From assembly GCA_949752735.1 (NCBI GenBank), contig OX457050.1:44994284-45058283 (forward strand): a stretch of 64,000 nt of DNA. The letters run 5' to 3'. A program made the translations under genes and the position numbers. This DNA is from Lumbricus terrestris. Its lineage: Eukaryota > Annelida > Clitellata > Crassiclitellata > Lumbricidae. Shown here piece by piece: positions 44,806 through 55,096 of the stretch. The notes under the pieces were generated by a model. That model was not told where the DNA came from. It did not search any database and saw only the letters and a program-made list of their open reading frames with translations. Positions within the stretch are counted from its first letter, which is position 1; every line of letters begins with the position of its first letter.

Positions 44806-46290
44806 TGATGAGCAGACTACATTTATTGATAATTCAACAAATTGGTTTAAATATAATTTCAAAGAGTTTGTTAACCAATCCCTGTTGGTTTTATAAATCG
44901 AGGAATGTGGGCATAGAACATCCCATTATTTAATGTATTGTTTTTTCTAATCCGCATACCATGTCTGAACCAACACTCAAAATTTTAAACACCTCGTTTT
45001 TATTAAAAACATCTACCTACCTGTTTTTTAGATTTTACATTAATATCAATGGGTTATTTTAATAAATTCTTGTGAACAAATAATGTTTTCCATTTTAGTT
45101 AACTATTTTTCTACATAACTTTGTTGAATTTCTATAGAGCTGTTTAAATATTATTCAGGGGGTTCAATATTTAAACTTGTTGGATTTAAACAATCCATGC
45201 ATTCACCAAAACCAATATCAGACAATGTATTTTAATCAGCATTTGTATTTACCTTCTCAGTCAAATCACATCATGCTCTTTTCTACTTCTAAACTCCAAG
45301 TCATCGTTGATGTCATATTTATAGCTCTGTGGAATTGTGTATTATACCTATAAACAGGTTTGTTTAAACCACCAATCCATTTTTTGAATAACTAGCTTTT
45401 CCCTGATTTGTTTAGTTATTGTTTTGGCAAATCTATGTGTGTTTATGAATGCTGCGGCATGGAAGGCCGCATTTAAAATGTTATGTTAATGAACAAATGA
45501 AATTAATTTACAATTTTCTCATTATATGATTGTAAACTCTTAGAATATTCTTTAACCCAAATAGCTTTTCTAAAATATTCGATATTTTCCTAGAAGGTTT
45601 GTTTTTTAAAGAAAACACACATGTAGAACATGTATCTAACGTACCCAAAAAGACCTGTTTGAAGATATATTGTAAAAGTACCCCTTAATTTATTAAAGTA
45701 AGGGTTGGTATTAGGGCTTGACTTTGGCGTCTTGGTATTACTGCATTGTATTGTTTGTGAACGTTCGGTATTAAGCAAAAGATAGGCTTTAAAGACAACT
45801 TTCTTTATTCATAGAACCATTTTAGGAATGTTGTTTTGACACGCCATCGGCGTTGTGTAGTATTTTTAAGTACTATATACAATATTAACTATACTTATTA
45901 TCCAGGTGGTTTGCTCATTAAATTCAGAATATTTCCGCAAATTAATACAGCCAGTATATGTTCCCATGTATTAAAAGAAGTACCGTGTTTGCCGGACTAT
46001 AAGCCGCACCAAAAAACTTATCATTTAGATGTTGTGGCATGCACGGTAATGTTTAAAATTCTCGAAATTTCATAACTCAAATAAATTTTAAAAATGTTTG
46101 TTTAAATAATTTTAAACATTTTATTTAAAATTTCCAATAGTAATAATTTCCGTTTTTTACAATTTAACATGTTGTTTGGAATATGTTTATATTTCACAAC
46201 AAATTCACATTGTAATAAATGTTTCAATTTTAGCCATAAAACGATCATTATATACCACGTGGTGGAAATTAAAAGTGATTGAATTAGTTT
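44806..46290. other. Unassigned relic DNA
   Basis: No gene seen. Short frames at 45,590-45,778 (minus) and 45,836-46,075 (plus) lack start signals and recognisable content. Confidence 0.45.
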
Positions 46291-46295
46291 AAAAA

Positions 46296-47050
46296 AAATG
46301 GAGATCGGAAAGCCGTTTAGAAACTTAATATCGATGGTTCAATAATCAGAAGATGGTAGAAGCAAGAAGATAAGCCGACGCAGGTCAAAAAGTCTTGTAA
46401 AAGCTTTCATGGAAACATTCCAAGATGGCCAAAGCACGAAGATGATTTTAATAAACACATAAATTTTGAAATGCGGTCACTTTGTAGAAGCATCTCAACA
46501 GTATCTATGCGGCTCAAAGCCAATACATTGTCTAAATAAATGGGAATTGTATTTCACAGGAGTATAAACTTGGTAACCCAGATTCATGAAACGAAACAAT
46601 CTTTCGATTCGGTGCAAAACTACATTAGCCCAACGTCTTCCTGCCGATTTCGAAAAATAGGTATATTCTGTGAATTTTGTCAAAAGAAAATCACATACAT
46701 TATGATTGCATATTCAATATAGATGAAGTACCTATCGTTTTTGATATGCCTGCTAATCGCACCATTTAACATGTCGGAGCTAATTCAGTTTTAATCACGA
46801 CAACGGTAAATGAAAAAACTTTCTGTACTATTGTTTTGGCCTGCTCTTCACGTGGGTTAAAATTACCACCAATGGTAATTTTTTAAAAATCCTTTGCCTA
46901 AAGATAAATTCCTTAATGGAGTTTGTGTTGAAAGTGAATGAAAAAGGATGTATGGACGAGGAATTAACACGGGTGTGGTTTAATGAAGTTTTTATTAAAA
47001 GCCCATGTGTGCTATTCCGTACATCATCCTCAATGCTTTAAAATAAGCAA
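46296..47050 (+). pseudogene. pogo/Tigger-like transposase relic, N-terminal two thirds
   Basis: Across three broken plus frames the order fits a CENP-B-type transposase. A DNA-binding part has PKHEDDFNKHINFEMRSLC; then RFMKRNNLSIRCKTT...AQRLPADFEK; then the catalytic strand DEVPIVFDMPANRTI (46,724-46,770), followed by SVLITTTVNEKTFCTIVLAC and LKLPPMVIF. Several stops and shifts make it non-functional. The matching C-terminal part is missing here and a similar part appears at 49,440-49,805 on the other strand. Confidence 0.75.
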
Positions 47051-47849
47051 TAAAGTCTAAAATTTGAATGTCTTTACAGTGTATGATTTATTATTTTATG
47101 AAATTTTAAGTAAATTAACCCATTTCTATCAGGAGTTGAATATTGTAACAGTTTCTAGGCAGCGATATATATTAACTAACATTAAGATTTTTTCTTGCGT
47201 ATTGCAGTTTCCTTTATAGTACAATTCATTTTAATGTTTTATTAACAAGCAATTTAATTGCTATAATAAATATATTTAGAACTAAGTGAATTTGGATATT
47301 GTTTTTAAATTGTTAATTAAAAATACCAACAAAATATTAATAATTAAAATATTTTGAATTTGAATTTGTACAACTTAATATTGCATTTATAAATCCTAAG
47401 ACCAGCTTCTGACACAATTCATTTAAAATAATATTTCATACTGAAAGAACATGTTTTTAATTTTTAACGAATGAGGATTTAATATTTTGATTATTATTTA
47501 AAGACTTTCAACAGGATTCATATAATGTAATTTGTTGTTTAATGAGCAATTCAAACATGGTATCATCAAAATATATTCAACCCAGTTCAAAATTAATGTA
47601 TTTTTACGCAAAAGACTATAGGACTGTGTCGTATATGTTATCTATCTATTAACGGAGTTTTTAAATTTATTATAATATCCCTTTTCTATACTATAACGTT
47701 CTTCATGTCATGTTTAAATGTTAAGGTGGCGTTATTGGAGAAACCCCACTACTGTACTCTCATTCTTGATAAACCCCTTGATATAAAGTTAATCTCATTT
47801 TTTGTACATAATAAAATGTTTTAATAACAAACAGTTAATACGTTAATGC

Positions 47850-48840
47850 AAAAAAATGACAGGCAGTAGCATTAAATTTAAACGAATAAATCTTATTACA
47901 GAGGAACCTGTGTCGGAGTTCACAAGAGACCAACCCCAAATTGTTATATTGATATCCGAAGATCATATTATAAAACATGTTGTTAAACAACTTACGATTC
48001 TAAGATTGATTATTGCATATATAGCAAAGAGGCGGAGGAAATGTAAAAGTTTTAGACGTAAGATTAGTTCTAGGCGTGGTTTTTCTTTGTCCATTTTAGA
48101 ACAAACCATTTTATGTAATCTAACCAACCTAATCCATTTAAAACTTCAATTGACTTTAAAAAAATAATGTTAATGCCTTGATAGGAAAAGATATTTCGAG
48201 AGAAACCATAAAGCGCACGTTAAATTAATGTGAATTTTTTTCTAGCGTACCATGAAAAAAGGGTTGAGATTTTAGATGATGAATAGAAATATGTGATAGT
48301 CGGGGAGGAGTATACATTTGAGGTGTTTCCATCATCAAATACATTGGTGATATATTATGAGTGCAATATCGCTTATGAATCGAGTCATTTAATTCCAAGG
48401 AAAAGTTAAAAAAAACATTAATGTAGGAGTGTATTCCCTATCAAGAAGTTGACAACCCAATATTCATCGATGGTACACCCATTAAACCGAGCTAAATACA
48501 TAACCCCTATTACCAATGGATTTTAAAAATCGGCTCACCTAATGAGACTTGACGAGGATATTTTTCAATCAAAACTTGCAGTAATGATCTAATTTTACTG
48601 AAGAATGTTGAATTGCTTGATTATGGCGCTCAATTTCCTGATTTGAACCTAGTTGAGCATTTATGAAATGATATATGTTAAACTTATGAAAGAAAAAACA
48701 TTGTTAGAAACGATGCCATTTTACGCATTTGGAACCATGTTTTTAAAGAATTTGTTCGGAAAATTGTTATGAGCATGAAAAAGCGTACGGTTTAAGTATT
48801 TAAAGTCCTGGCAATACCCCATTGTTATTAATAAACTATG
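47850..48840 (+). pseudogene. Tc1/mariner transposase relic (fragment 5, longest)
   Basis: The N-terminal part (47,856-48,167) is a basic region, followed by GKDISRETIKRTL near 48,180-48,220, like the Tc1 helix-turn-helix (S-x-x-T-V-x-R-x-L). The far end reads QFPDLNLVEHL near 48,630-48,665, the decayed form of the SPDLNPIEHLW motif with the third catalytic residue region. In between, frames are broken. The 103-codon open frame at the start is part of this relic, not a gene. Confidence 0.6.
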
Positions 48841-49439
48841 ATTAAAATTTTATCCTGCTGTTTGTGCATTATTCATAAAAAGGTGATGTTATTTGCGGTG
48901 CCCGTAAGTTTCTTTGTTCCGACTTTCTAAAATAGTCTTAGTTTTTGTTAAAACCAAGTGTTTTTATATATTTCGAGAATATTATTCATTAATGGGTTGT
49001 AAATTTTTGTTATTTGATACGTGTTTAGTAATGTAACCCCATTATTACTAACAATAAAATATGAACCAATTGAAATAAACTTAAAAATATTTTTTATCAC
49101 TAAATCTTAAATATAATTTCTTATTATATACACTCCTTAATGGAATTTAGCATTGAGGCGGGTATATATAGATTATCTTCAAAATGACAACACAATGGGT
49201 TTTGATTTGAAAGTAAAAAAATGCTATCCAACGGGCATTCAAAAAATAGTATTCGAAAATAATGACACATTATATTATTTTTATAATTCTAATAATTTAA
49301 ACATTATAATAAATACTAATTTCAAACAATTAAATGAAAAGATTGAAGAAACTATTTAAAGGAGCCTATGCATATTTTAAACAAATCAGCTTAAAAGAAA
49401 CCTACTATTAACACTAAATAATATATTTATTAAATAATT
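48841..49439. other. Spacer, no supported gene
   Basis: A 68-codon plus frame at 49,153-49,359 has protein-like composition but no CCC signal, homology or neighbour support. Confidence 0.45.
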
Positions 49440-49805
49440 TTATTGGTTTTCTAAGAATTCATCAAAAATTTCATCATACTCAGAATTCTTATCAATTACT
49501 TCATCTGTATCCACTTCTCCTTGCATAGTAGAGCTATTAATGCTGCCTGCTTTAACAAAGTCGGTATTAATTGTTGATGTTGAGATGGTGTTCCAAACTT
49601 CAAGAACCCATTCAATTATTGTCACATAATTAACTCTTCGATGTCTACATGCTTTAGTAAAAGTATGATCTCCCGAAATCATCCACTCTTCCAAAGCTTT
49701 TCTTAATTTGGCTTTAAATGATCTGTTAACTGAAATATCAAGAGATTGAAGAATCTTAGTCAATCCACTCGGGATAACTATTAAAACAGTATTGGGCTGT
49801 TTCAC
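49440..49805 (-). pseudogene. pogo/Tigger-like transposase, C-terminal fragment (open frame)
   Basis: A 121-codon uninterrupted frame in which VIPSGLTKILQSLDISVNRSF matches the GxTxxLQPLDvsvNkpFK block of pogo-type DDE transposases. RKALEEWM and EWVLEVWNTIS follow as in the family. It starts where a pogo protein would be about two thirds complete, so it is a fragment. It is far better preserved than the plus-strand relic at 46,296, which ends at about the same point of the protein. Confidence 0.75.
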
Positions 49806-49959
49806 AAATGACCTTGTAACTTCAGTAAAACAGCTGTATAATATTAATCGATTACCAGTTTATTAATAGATAAACATTAAACTAAGGAATAGAAAGTATA
49901 TAACAGAAAATTCACTCAGATCTACTAACAACTCAGGGTTTCAGCCCGATCTTACTTTC

Positions 49960-50160
49960 TTTAGATTTTTAGAAAGCAAGGTTGTTTGTAGAGAAAAAAA
50001 ATATAATAATTTTTCTATACACCGCTTGAACATTAATATGTAAGCATTTTTCTAACAGGCTCCCCATCTCCAAATGTTTACAATATTTGTAAATGTGTAC
50101 GCTGTGGGATTTGAACCCATGTCACTCAATATATTCTCTGGTATGCTTCCATTGCACCAG
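49960..50160 (-). mobile_element. SINE-like repeat family 2, copy B
   Basis: On the minus strand the head reads actcctggtgcaatggaagc from near 50,160. This has an A-box-like tggtgcaatgg and, downstream, a near-perfect B-box ggttcaaatcc inside a stem (atggg...ccca). The body matches the copy at 39,490-39,700. The head abuts the family 1 segment at 50,162-50,275. Confidence 0.8.
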
Positions 50161-50161
50161 G

Positions 50162-50275
50162 AGTACACCTATTATCCACTCACTTGTTGTAAACCGGCTC
50201 CTCGTGGGGCTTGAACCCCACGTCTCGCAGGTTGACCTTGAATATACCACCGTTGTACTATACGTATAGTACTTA
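50162..50275 (-). mobile_element. SINE-like repeat family 1, copy F (head only)
   Basis: Minus strand: gtacaacggtggtatattca, then aggtcaacctgcgagacg, then a perfect six-pair stem GTGGGG/CCCCAC around TTCAAG, then AGGAGC, which is complementary to the GCTCCT that opens copy B. About 30 bases of family 1 body follow (ttacaacaagtgagtggataa) before the family 2 head begins. This copy keeps the clearest tRNA features. Confidence 0.8.
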
Positions 50276-50439
50276 ATGTTTTTTTCAATTTTATCTCCCA
50301 AAAACATTAACAATGCCTTTACTTTTGACTTTTCAATGTCCAATGAATGAACGACTGTCATAAATACGCCCATCTGGCATTTTTAAAGTAGATTTATGCA
50401 TTATAATATTATATATAGTGTTTTGGGTTGTGGCATCAT

Positions 50440-51000
50440 ATTTACTAAATTGTCCATTAGAATTGGAAGTACTAGAAATCCATCATCCGATTGAGTCTTT
50501 CTACCTGGATTTGAATCCAAGGACAACGTGCTCGTTTAAAAACCTGACTAGCATCAAAATCTTTACACAATAAATCTAAGGAATAATTAAAATTTTTTTT
50601 TCATTGTCATTGTTAAAATTTTTGGAAAACCATATGCAATAAAAAAATAAATTAATGCTCTCTATTGTTTCATTTGCAAATTTAGTGTTCATTAATTGTA
50701 CAACAGCAAATTTTGAAAATGAATCCACTGAAACACCACTATTGAGGTTGGCATACTTTTAACATTATGAAATTGCCATGTAAGGTTGAAAAGGTCATCT
50801 TTTCGACATGGCAGCCGTTGCGGAGAAATATTAAATGAAGCTCTTTGATTTCAGGTTCATCAATACACAAATATCGCCTTTTGCCTAGATCATTCACAAG
50901 AAAAGATTTTAAAACGATATTTGTTTTGCATACTTTAAAATCTTCTGGTATTAATCCAAATTCTTGATGGTTTTTTATTGCCAATAATTTAGTTTTTTTT
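50440..51000 (-). pseudogene. Retroviral-type integrase relic (LTR-retroelement or Maverick-like)
   Basis: In order on the minus strand: a 81-codon open frame (50,739-50,984) whose end (ELHLIFLRNGCHVEKMTF) could be the zinc-binding part; then in a second frame VSVDSFSKFAVVQLMNTKFA with the first catalytic Asp; then AYGFPKILTMTMKKKF where the usual SDNGxEF is lost; then QVERLNRMM, the E-R-x-N segment. The second Asp is missing and the frames are broken. No LTRs or reverse transcriptase were recognised nearby. Confidence 0.6.
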
Positions 51001-51917
51001 AAATTTAATATTTAACTAAATTAAAATTATTTCAAGAAATACCAGTAGTTTTTTACAAAGTAGTAAAAACACTTTTGATTGATACATCATGGGTTTAATT
51101 ATTGTAAGGCAAATAATTTATTAAATTTATCCATAGTAGACATATATTAAAAATTTCAAAAAAATCTATGCTCTGGAAAAAATTAAAAATTGAATGTTTT
51201 ATGTATAAAGAAACCGCTTTTCCCTTAAAAAAACAAGTAATACATTGATCGATGTAAATAATTCATTAGTGCATAAAACTATTGTTAGCAACCCTTTAAA
51301 ATCGTACGCATCATCAAACGTGCTTAGACAATCCACAGTGAATGAGAATATGTCTTTTAATTAGGCTCTGTGCAAAATAAATAAAATTCCATTTCACATA
51401 GGGCGATATCTCCTTCAACATATTTTTATAATAGCCGGTGTTGCTTTTTTTCAATCATGCATGTTTTCACAATTATGTCTTATTAAAATCTTTGTAAAAT
51501 GCGCAATAATGGCATTTTATGAGGGTCCCACTATGAGAAGTGATAGGATGCCAAAGTATCTCTAATGGTATACAAGCGCAGATTTCATCTTTTCATTTGT
51601 ATGGCCTATTCCACAATTTTGCAGGGCTACTTATTAATAAAAGTTCTTGATTTATACATTTACATAAGAAAATATGTGCATGTTCTAATCGTTAACAAAT
51701 TTATATATTCCAATTTGAAATAAAAATCTTTTTATCGGGAATTGAACAGGGCACCATTCTCTGGAAGGCAACAATAAACATCTGTAATTAATTAGAAACA
51801 TATTATTTTATATTTATAAAATTGAATTTTGGGTTGGATTTAAATAAATTTTATATAATAAGCTGAACTTGCATTAACACAAACATTATGATCTTCTAGC
51901 AAATAATATTAAATTTA
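51001..51917. other. Right edge of element-rich region
   Basis: No gene or clear relic recognised. Confidence 0.45.
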
Positions 51918-52277
51918 TTAATTAAAATTCAAAAGCTGTTGTTGCTGTTCTGCTTTCTTAAGTGGACTAGAAGAGCTTTTTTGTTGAGACTCGTTGATTT
52001 GACTCTGAGACTGGTCCTTTTGTGAGTTTAAGGAAGCTTTTGATTTTTTGGTGGTGTTATTCTTCTTATCCTTAGATGCAAGAGATGCACCTTTCTTTGA
52101 GCCACTAGAACTCATGAGTTCTGTTGCCTTGGACCCTGTAGCCAAAACCACGATAAAGTAGAGAATAGTAAGTGAAATAAGAGCAATTCCAATACCGATC
52201 AAAATCTTTATTATCAAAGACTTCTTGCTGCTAGTATTTTCATTTGAGTTTCCTCCTTCTGGTGCGTTGTCTGCCAT
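51918..52277 (-). CDS. Single-pass membrane protein, 119 aa
   Basis: I start at the ATG giving MADNAPEGGN; the longer upstream frame (to 52,403) would add a Phe/Lys-rich stretch that overlaps the spacer before the next gene. Residues about 21-46 form one membrane helix (LIIKILIGIGIALISLTILYF...). A short acidic/Asn N-terminal part precedes it and a long low-complexity tail of Ser, Lys and Gln follows. No CCC signal; the upstream context is tttatata. By the positive-inside rule the Lys-rich tail should be cytosolic. The tail has many Ser that could be phosphorylated. Family unknown. Confidence 0.6.
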   Translation of the reverse strand: MADNAPEGGNSNENTSSKKSLIIKILIGIGIALISLTILYFIVVLATGSKATELMSSSGSKKGASLASKDKKNNTTKKSKASLNSQKDQSQSQINESQQKSSSSPLKKAEQQQQLLNFN

Positions 52278-52362
52278 TATATAAACAAAAGAGAATCGAC
52301 TTTTATGTAAAAACCGAAACATTGTATTGGAGTTTTTAAAACTTAAATAAACAATCGATTTT

Positions 52363-52791
52363 TTAAATATCGGCTGTATATTCATTTTGAACTTCGTCTT
52401 CACGTTTCAGGAATCTTTTATTTTTTAAGAAGTCGATTTTTCCTTTTAGATATACAAGTTTTTTAAAATCGGTGGCCCGTTCAATCAGTGCTTTTGAAAC
52501 GTCTTCAATTTTACCAACTGAAAGCAAAATGAAATAGATTGTCTCTATTGATTTAACTCTATATGGAGTATCTAGCAAATCTAGAAGAATTTTTGCCAGA
52601 GAAGATAAATATTTATAATTTAAGTCTTTAAGAGAATTCATAGAATTCATAGAATTATTAGAAATGTATTCAGCAATGTATTCACTGTCATGGTTATCAA
52701 TAGCTTTTATAAGCATTGCATCTGGTTCGGTCTTCTTTGGTTTTGTTATACTTGTATGCTGAATTTCAATTGGATAATTATTAATAGACAT
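52363..52791 (-). CDS. Utp12-type domain protein (possible SSU processome subunit)
   Basis: A 142-residue helical protein with its ATG directly after GCCC. The stretch LLDLLDTPYRVKSIETIYFILLSVGK and the end DFKKLVYLKGKIDFLKN resemble the C-terminal Utp12 domain found in Utp5, Utp12 and related proteins (helical hairpins ending L-x-x-L-x-G-x-L). Those proteins carry N-terminal WD40 propellers, absent here, so this would be a reduced solo-domain version. In yeast such proteins work in early 18S rRNA processing. Similarity is by pattern only. Confidence 0.4.
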   Translation of the reverse strand: MSINNYPIEIQHTSITKPKKTEPDAMLIKAIDNHDSEYIAEYISNNSMNSMNSLKDLNYKYLSSLAKILLDLLDTPYRVKSIETIYFILLSVGKIEDVSKALIERATDFKKLVYLKGKIDFLKNKRFLKREDEVQNEYTADI

Positions 52792-53417
52792 GGGCAAATT
52801 TTTATCAAATCGATTTATTAAGAAGATAATATTTAAAGTAACTACATAATAAAAATGATTATAAATACATTTTAATACAATTTTTGTAATTTAGAATATT
52901 AATTAAGAACCTTCTTTTACAAACGATAGCAATAAGAAATTGAGTAATTTAATAAAAAGTATATTTATATATTATAACATTTGTTTTAACATTATTTAAA
53001 AAGGCATTATATTATGGATTGGTACATGTCTCTTAAAAAACTGTAGAAAGCAAATGAATTATTAATTAATAGAAACCACTCGCCAGTGCACAAAAACATT
53101 GTAACAAACTTTGCAAGTCATCTGGTGCACTTTGATAATTCACTGTGGATAGAAATTGACAATTATGTTTTATTTTTATATATTTAGTTTTAGAAAACAA
53201 ATAAATTTATTGCGTATCATCTATAGGTCTTAACATTGTATGGTAATCATACCAATTAAAGTTACTGTGGTAAAATTTAATTTTTAATAAATATATGTGG
53301 GTAGCATTTTTATTAGAAATAGCCAATAGAATTTTAAATTTTGGTTGGATCATTTAAAAATATTGATCAATCAGTAAAAAGGGTAATTTATATATTTTGA
53401 AATTAAGGAGTATACAA
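52792..53417. other. Divergent promoter region
   Basis: A+T-rich, no gene, no clear repeat. It has no CCC before the downstream gene; instead aaggagtatacaa precedes the ATG. Confidence 0.5.
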
Positions 53418-54050
53418 ATGGAAACAGAAGTATCAATTGATAGCGTTATAAAAGTACTTCAATATGGAGTAGTTGGTGCTGTATATGTAGCATACGCATA
53501 TTTTTCTTATATTAGTGCCTTCACAGACAAGTCAATTGTTGGAATTTACTTACTTTTCACATCTTGTTGCTATTATATATTAGCCAAGGCAAAAAGTCCT
53601 GGTTCTCTTCTTGATTTCAATGATGCAACGGTAAAAGGAGTATGCAGCAAATGCAATCGAGTACGCGGGCATAGAACAAAGCATTGCAGTATTTGCAACA
53701 AGTGCTATTTCAAAAGAGACCATCATTGCATAGTTTTAGGTAAATGCGTTGCAAAAGAAAATTTGAAAGAATATTTTTATTTCATTTTATTTACGGGATT
53801 ATATGCACTTAATATGCTTTTTTATAGAAAGCATAAGATTCCCATTTTACTTATATTTCTTTCAATAGCTGGCTTACTTTCTTGGCTATCATTAGGAATA
53901 GTTTTAGACAAAACAAGTGCAGAAATAACCACATTCGATCCACAAATTATAAATGCAGAGTCGTTTAAACGCATCTACAATTATTTGAAAGCTCCACTTC
54001 TTGAAACTTTGGTTCCTGTTATCAAAAAGAAAACAACCGTGAAATATTAA
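53418..54050 (+). CDS. DHHC-type protein S-acyltransferase (palmitoyltransferase)
   Basis: A 210-residue membrane enzyme that transfers palmitate to cysteines of membrane-associated proteins. The Cys-rich domain CSKCNRVRGHRTKHCSICNKC leads to the catalytic RDHHC (Asp101-Cys104), then GKCVAKENLKEYFYF, which replaces the usual GNCVGxxN. Two hydrophobic segments precede the domain (about 13-60) and two follow (about 118-165). The catalytic Cys is present, so it is probably active. It is short for the family (usually 300 or more residues). The frame is open upstream to 53,397 only from a TTG; I use the first ATG. Confidence 0.88.
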   Translation: METEVSIDSVIKVLQYGVVGAVYVAYAYFSYISAFTDKSIVGIYLLFTSCCYYILAKAKSPGSLLDFNDATVKGVCSKCNRVRGHRTKHCSICNKCYFKRDHHCIVLGKCVAKENLKEYFYFILFTGLYALNMLFYRKHKIPILLIFLSIAGLLSWLSLGIVLDKTSAEITTFDPQIINAESFKRIYNYLKAPLLETLVPVIKKKTTVKY

Positions 54051-54340
54051 ATAAATAAAGGAATATCAAACCAAATATAATAATTATATATTTCAATTTT
54101 AATCAAGACTTTATATTATATTATTTAATATTTTGAATTACAAAATTTTATAATTCTTATTTAGTTGGTAAAAAGGTTGCAATTCTGTTTTGTATTTTTT
54201 GATAGTAAATGTTATGTATTGATTAAGACAGTAATATTATATAAATCATTTTTTTGATTAATATAAGATTCAATTGTATAATATTGAATGTTTATTATTA
54301 AAAAACCCATACAGAAAATATTAAATTATACGAAATGCAT

Positions 54341-54808
54341 TTAATTGGTACGTCTCTTTTTGTTTTTAAGCATCTGCTTTGTGTTTTTTTCTACTCTTTT
54401 CTTTTTATCTCTTCGCATTTTACTAATACTTTCATCAATTTCAACAATACCACTTTTAAATTTTTGATTTTGAACGCTGGAACTTCCATATCGAAATTCC
54501 CATTGCTGGGTTTCTTCACAGAAAATACGTCTACTTCTCTTTCTATTTTTGATTCCCTTTTCTTTAGCAAACTTTTCCCATTTAGTTTCTACATATTTTT
54601 CGCTTGCGAGTCGTGGCATTTGCAATTTACTTTTTGAAGTTTGATATACAAGTACACCGTCAATCATTTCAGAGCTATTGCTTTTAATTGCTTTTGTATA
54701 CTCTTTGATTGCATGTTTGACAGTTGTATTAACATTTTCATTTGTAGATACACAATTTATTGCTACAGTAGTAAGATCTTGATATACTGATATTCCACTA
54801 TTTTTCAT
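54341..54808 (-). CDS. RRS1: Ribosome biogenesis protein Rrs1
   Basis: A 155-residue protein. MPRLASEKYVETKWEKFAKE followed by KGIKNRKRSRR is the highly conserved Rrs1 core, and the next segment (CEETQQWEFRYG) matches the D-E-x-x-x-W-x-P-x-x-G block. The C terminus is very basic. Rrs1 works with Rpf2 to load the 5S RNP into pre-60S particles. It is shorter than yeast Rrs1 (203 residues), by loss of C-terminal sequence. The ATG follows GCCCAG. A 13-bp tandem repeat sits directly upstream. Confidence 0.85.
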   Translation of the reverse strand: MKNSGISVYQDLTTVAINCVSTNENVNTTVKHAIKEYTKAIKSNSSEMIDGVLVYQTSKSKLQMPRLASEKYVETKWEKFAKEKGIKNRKRSRRIFCEETQQWEFRYGSSSVQNQKFKSGIVEIDESISKMRRDKKKRVEKNTKQMLKNKKRRTN

Positions 54809-54815
54809 CTGGGCA

Positions 54816-54880
54816 AATTCTAATAAAAAATTCTAATAAAAAATTCTAATAAAAAATTCTAATAAAAAATTCTAATTATA
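54816..54880. repeat. Tandem repeat, 13-bp unit
   Basis: Four exact units of ttctaataaaaaa plus a partial, starting 8 bases before the RRS1 start codon region. Confidence 0.88.
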
Positions 54881-55096
54881 TAAAGATTTATTAAATATCA
54901 TTTGGTATGGCTTAAAACAGATAGATATACAGCAGTTGATTTTAAGTGATAGATAAAATTCAAAACACTAAAATAAAAATTAACATCTTAAATAAGCATA
55001 TTTATAAAGAAATACCAGTTTTCAAATAAATATTATTATCCAATAACCTGTGATAATATACAAATCACCACGCTAAGTTATCATTTAAGCAACAAC

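Noticed and set aside
47856..48167. 103-codon plus frame as a gene
   Set aside because: It leads straight into a Tc1-type helix-turn-helix and a broken transposase; it is the front of a relic.
49153..49359. 68-codon plus frame with protein-like composition
   Set aside because: No start signal, no recognisable motif, no neighbour support; could be a relic end.
50100..50275. Two functional tRNA genes
   Set aside because: A- and B-box-like parts are present, but the anticodon arms do not fold properly and the same heads recur on longer repeats elsewhere, so they are SINE-like heads.
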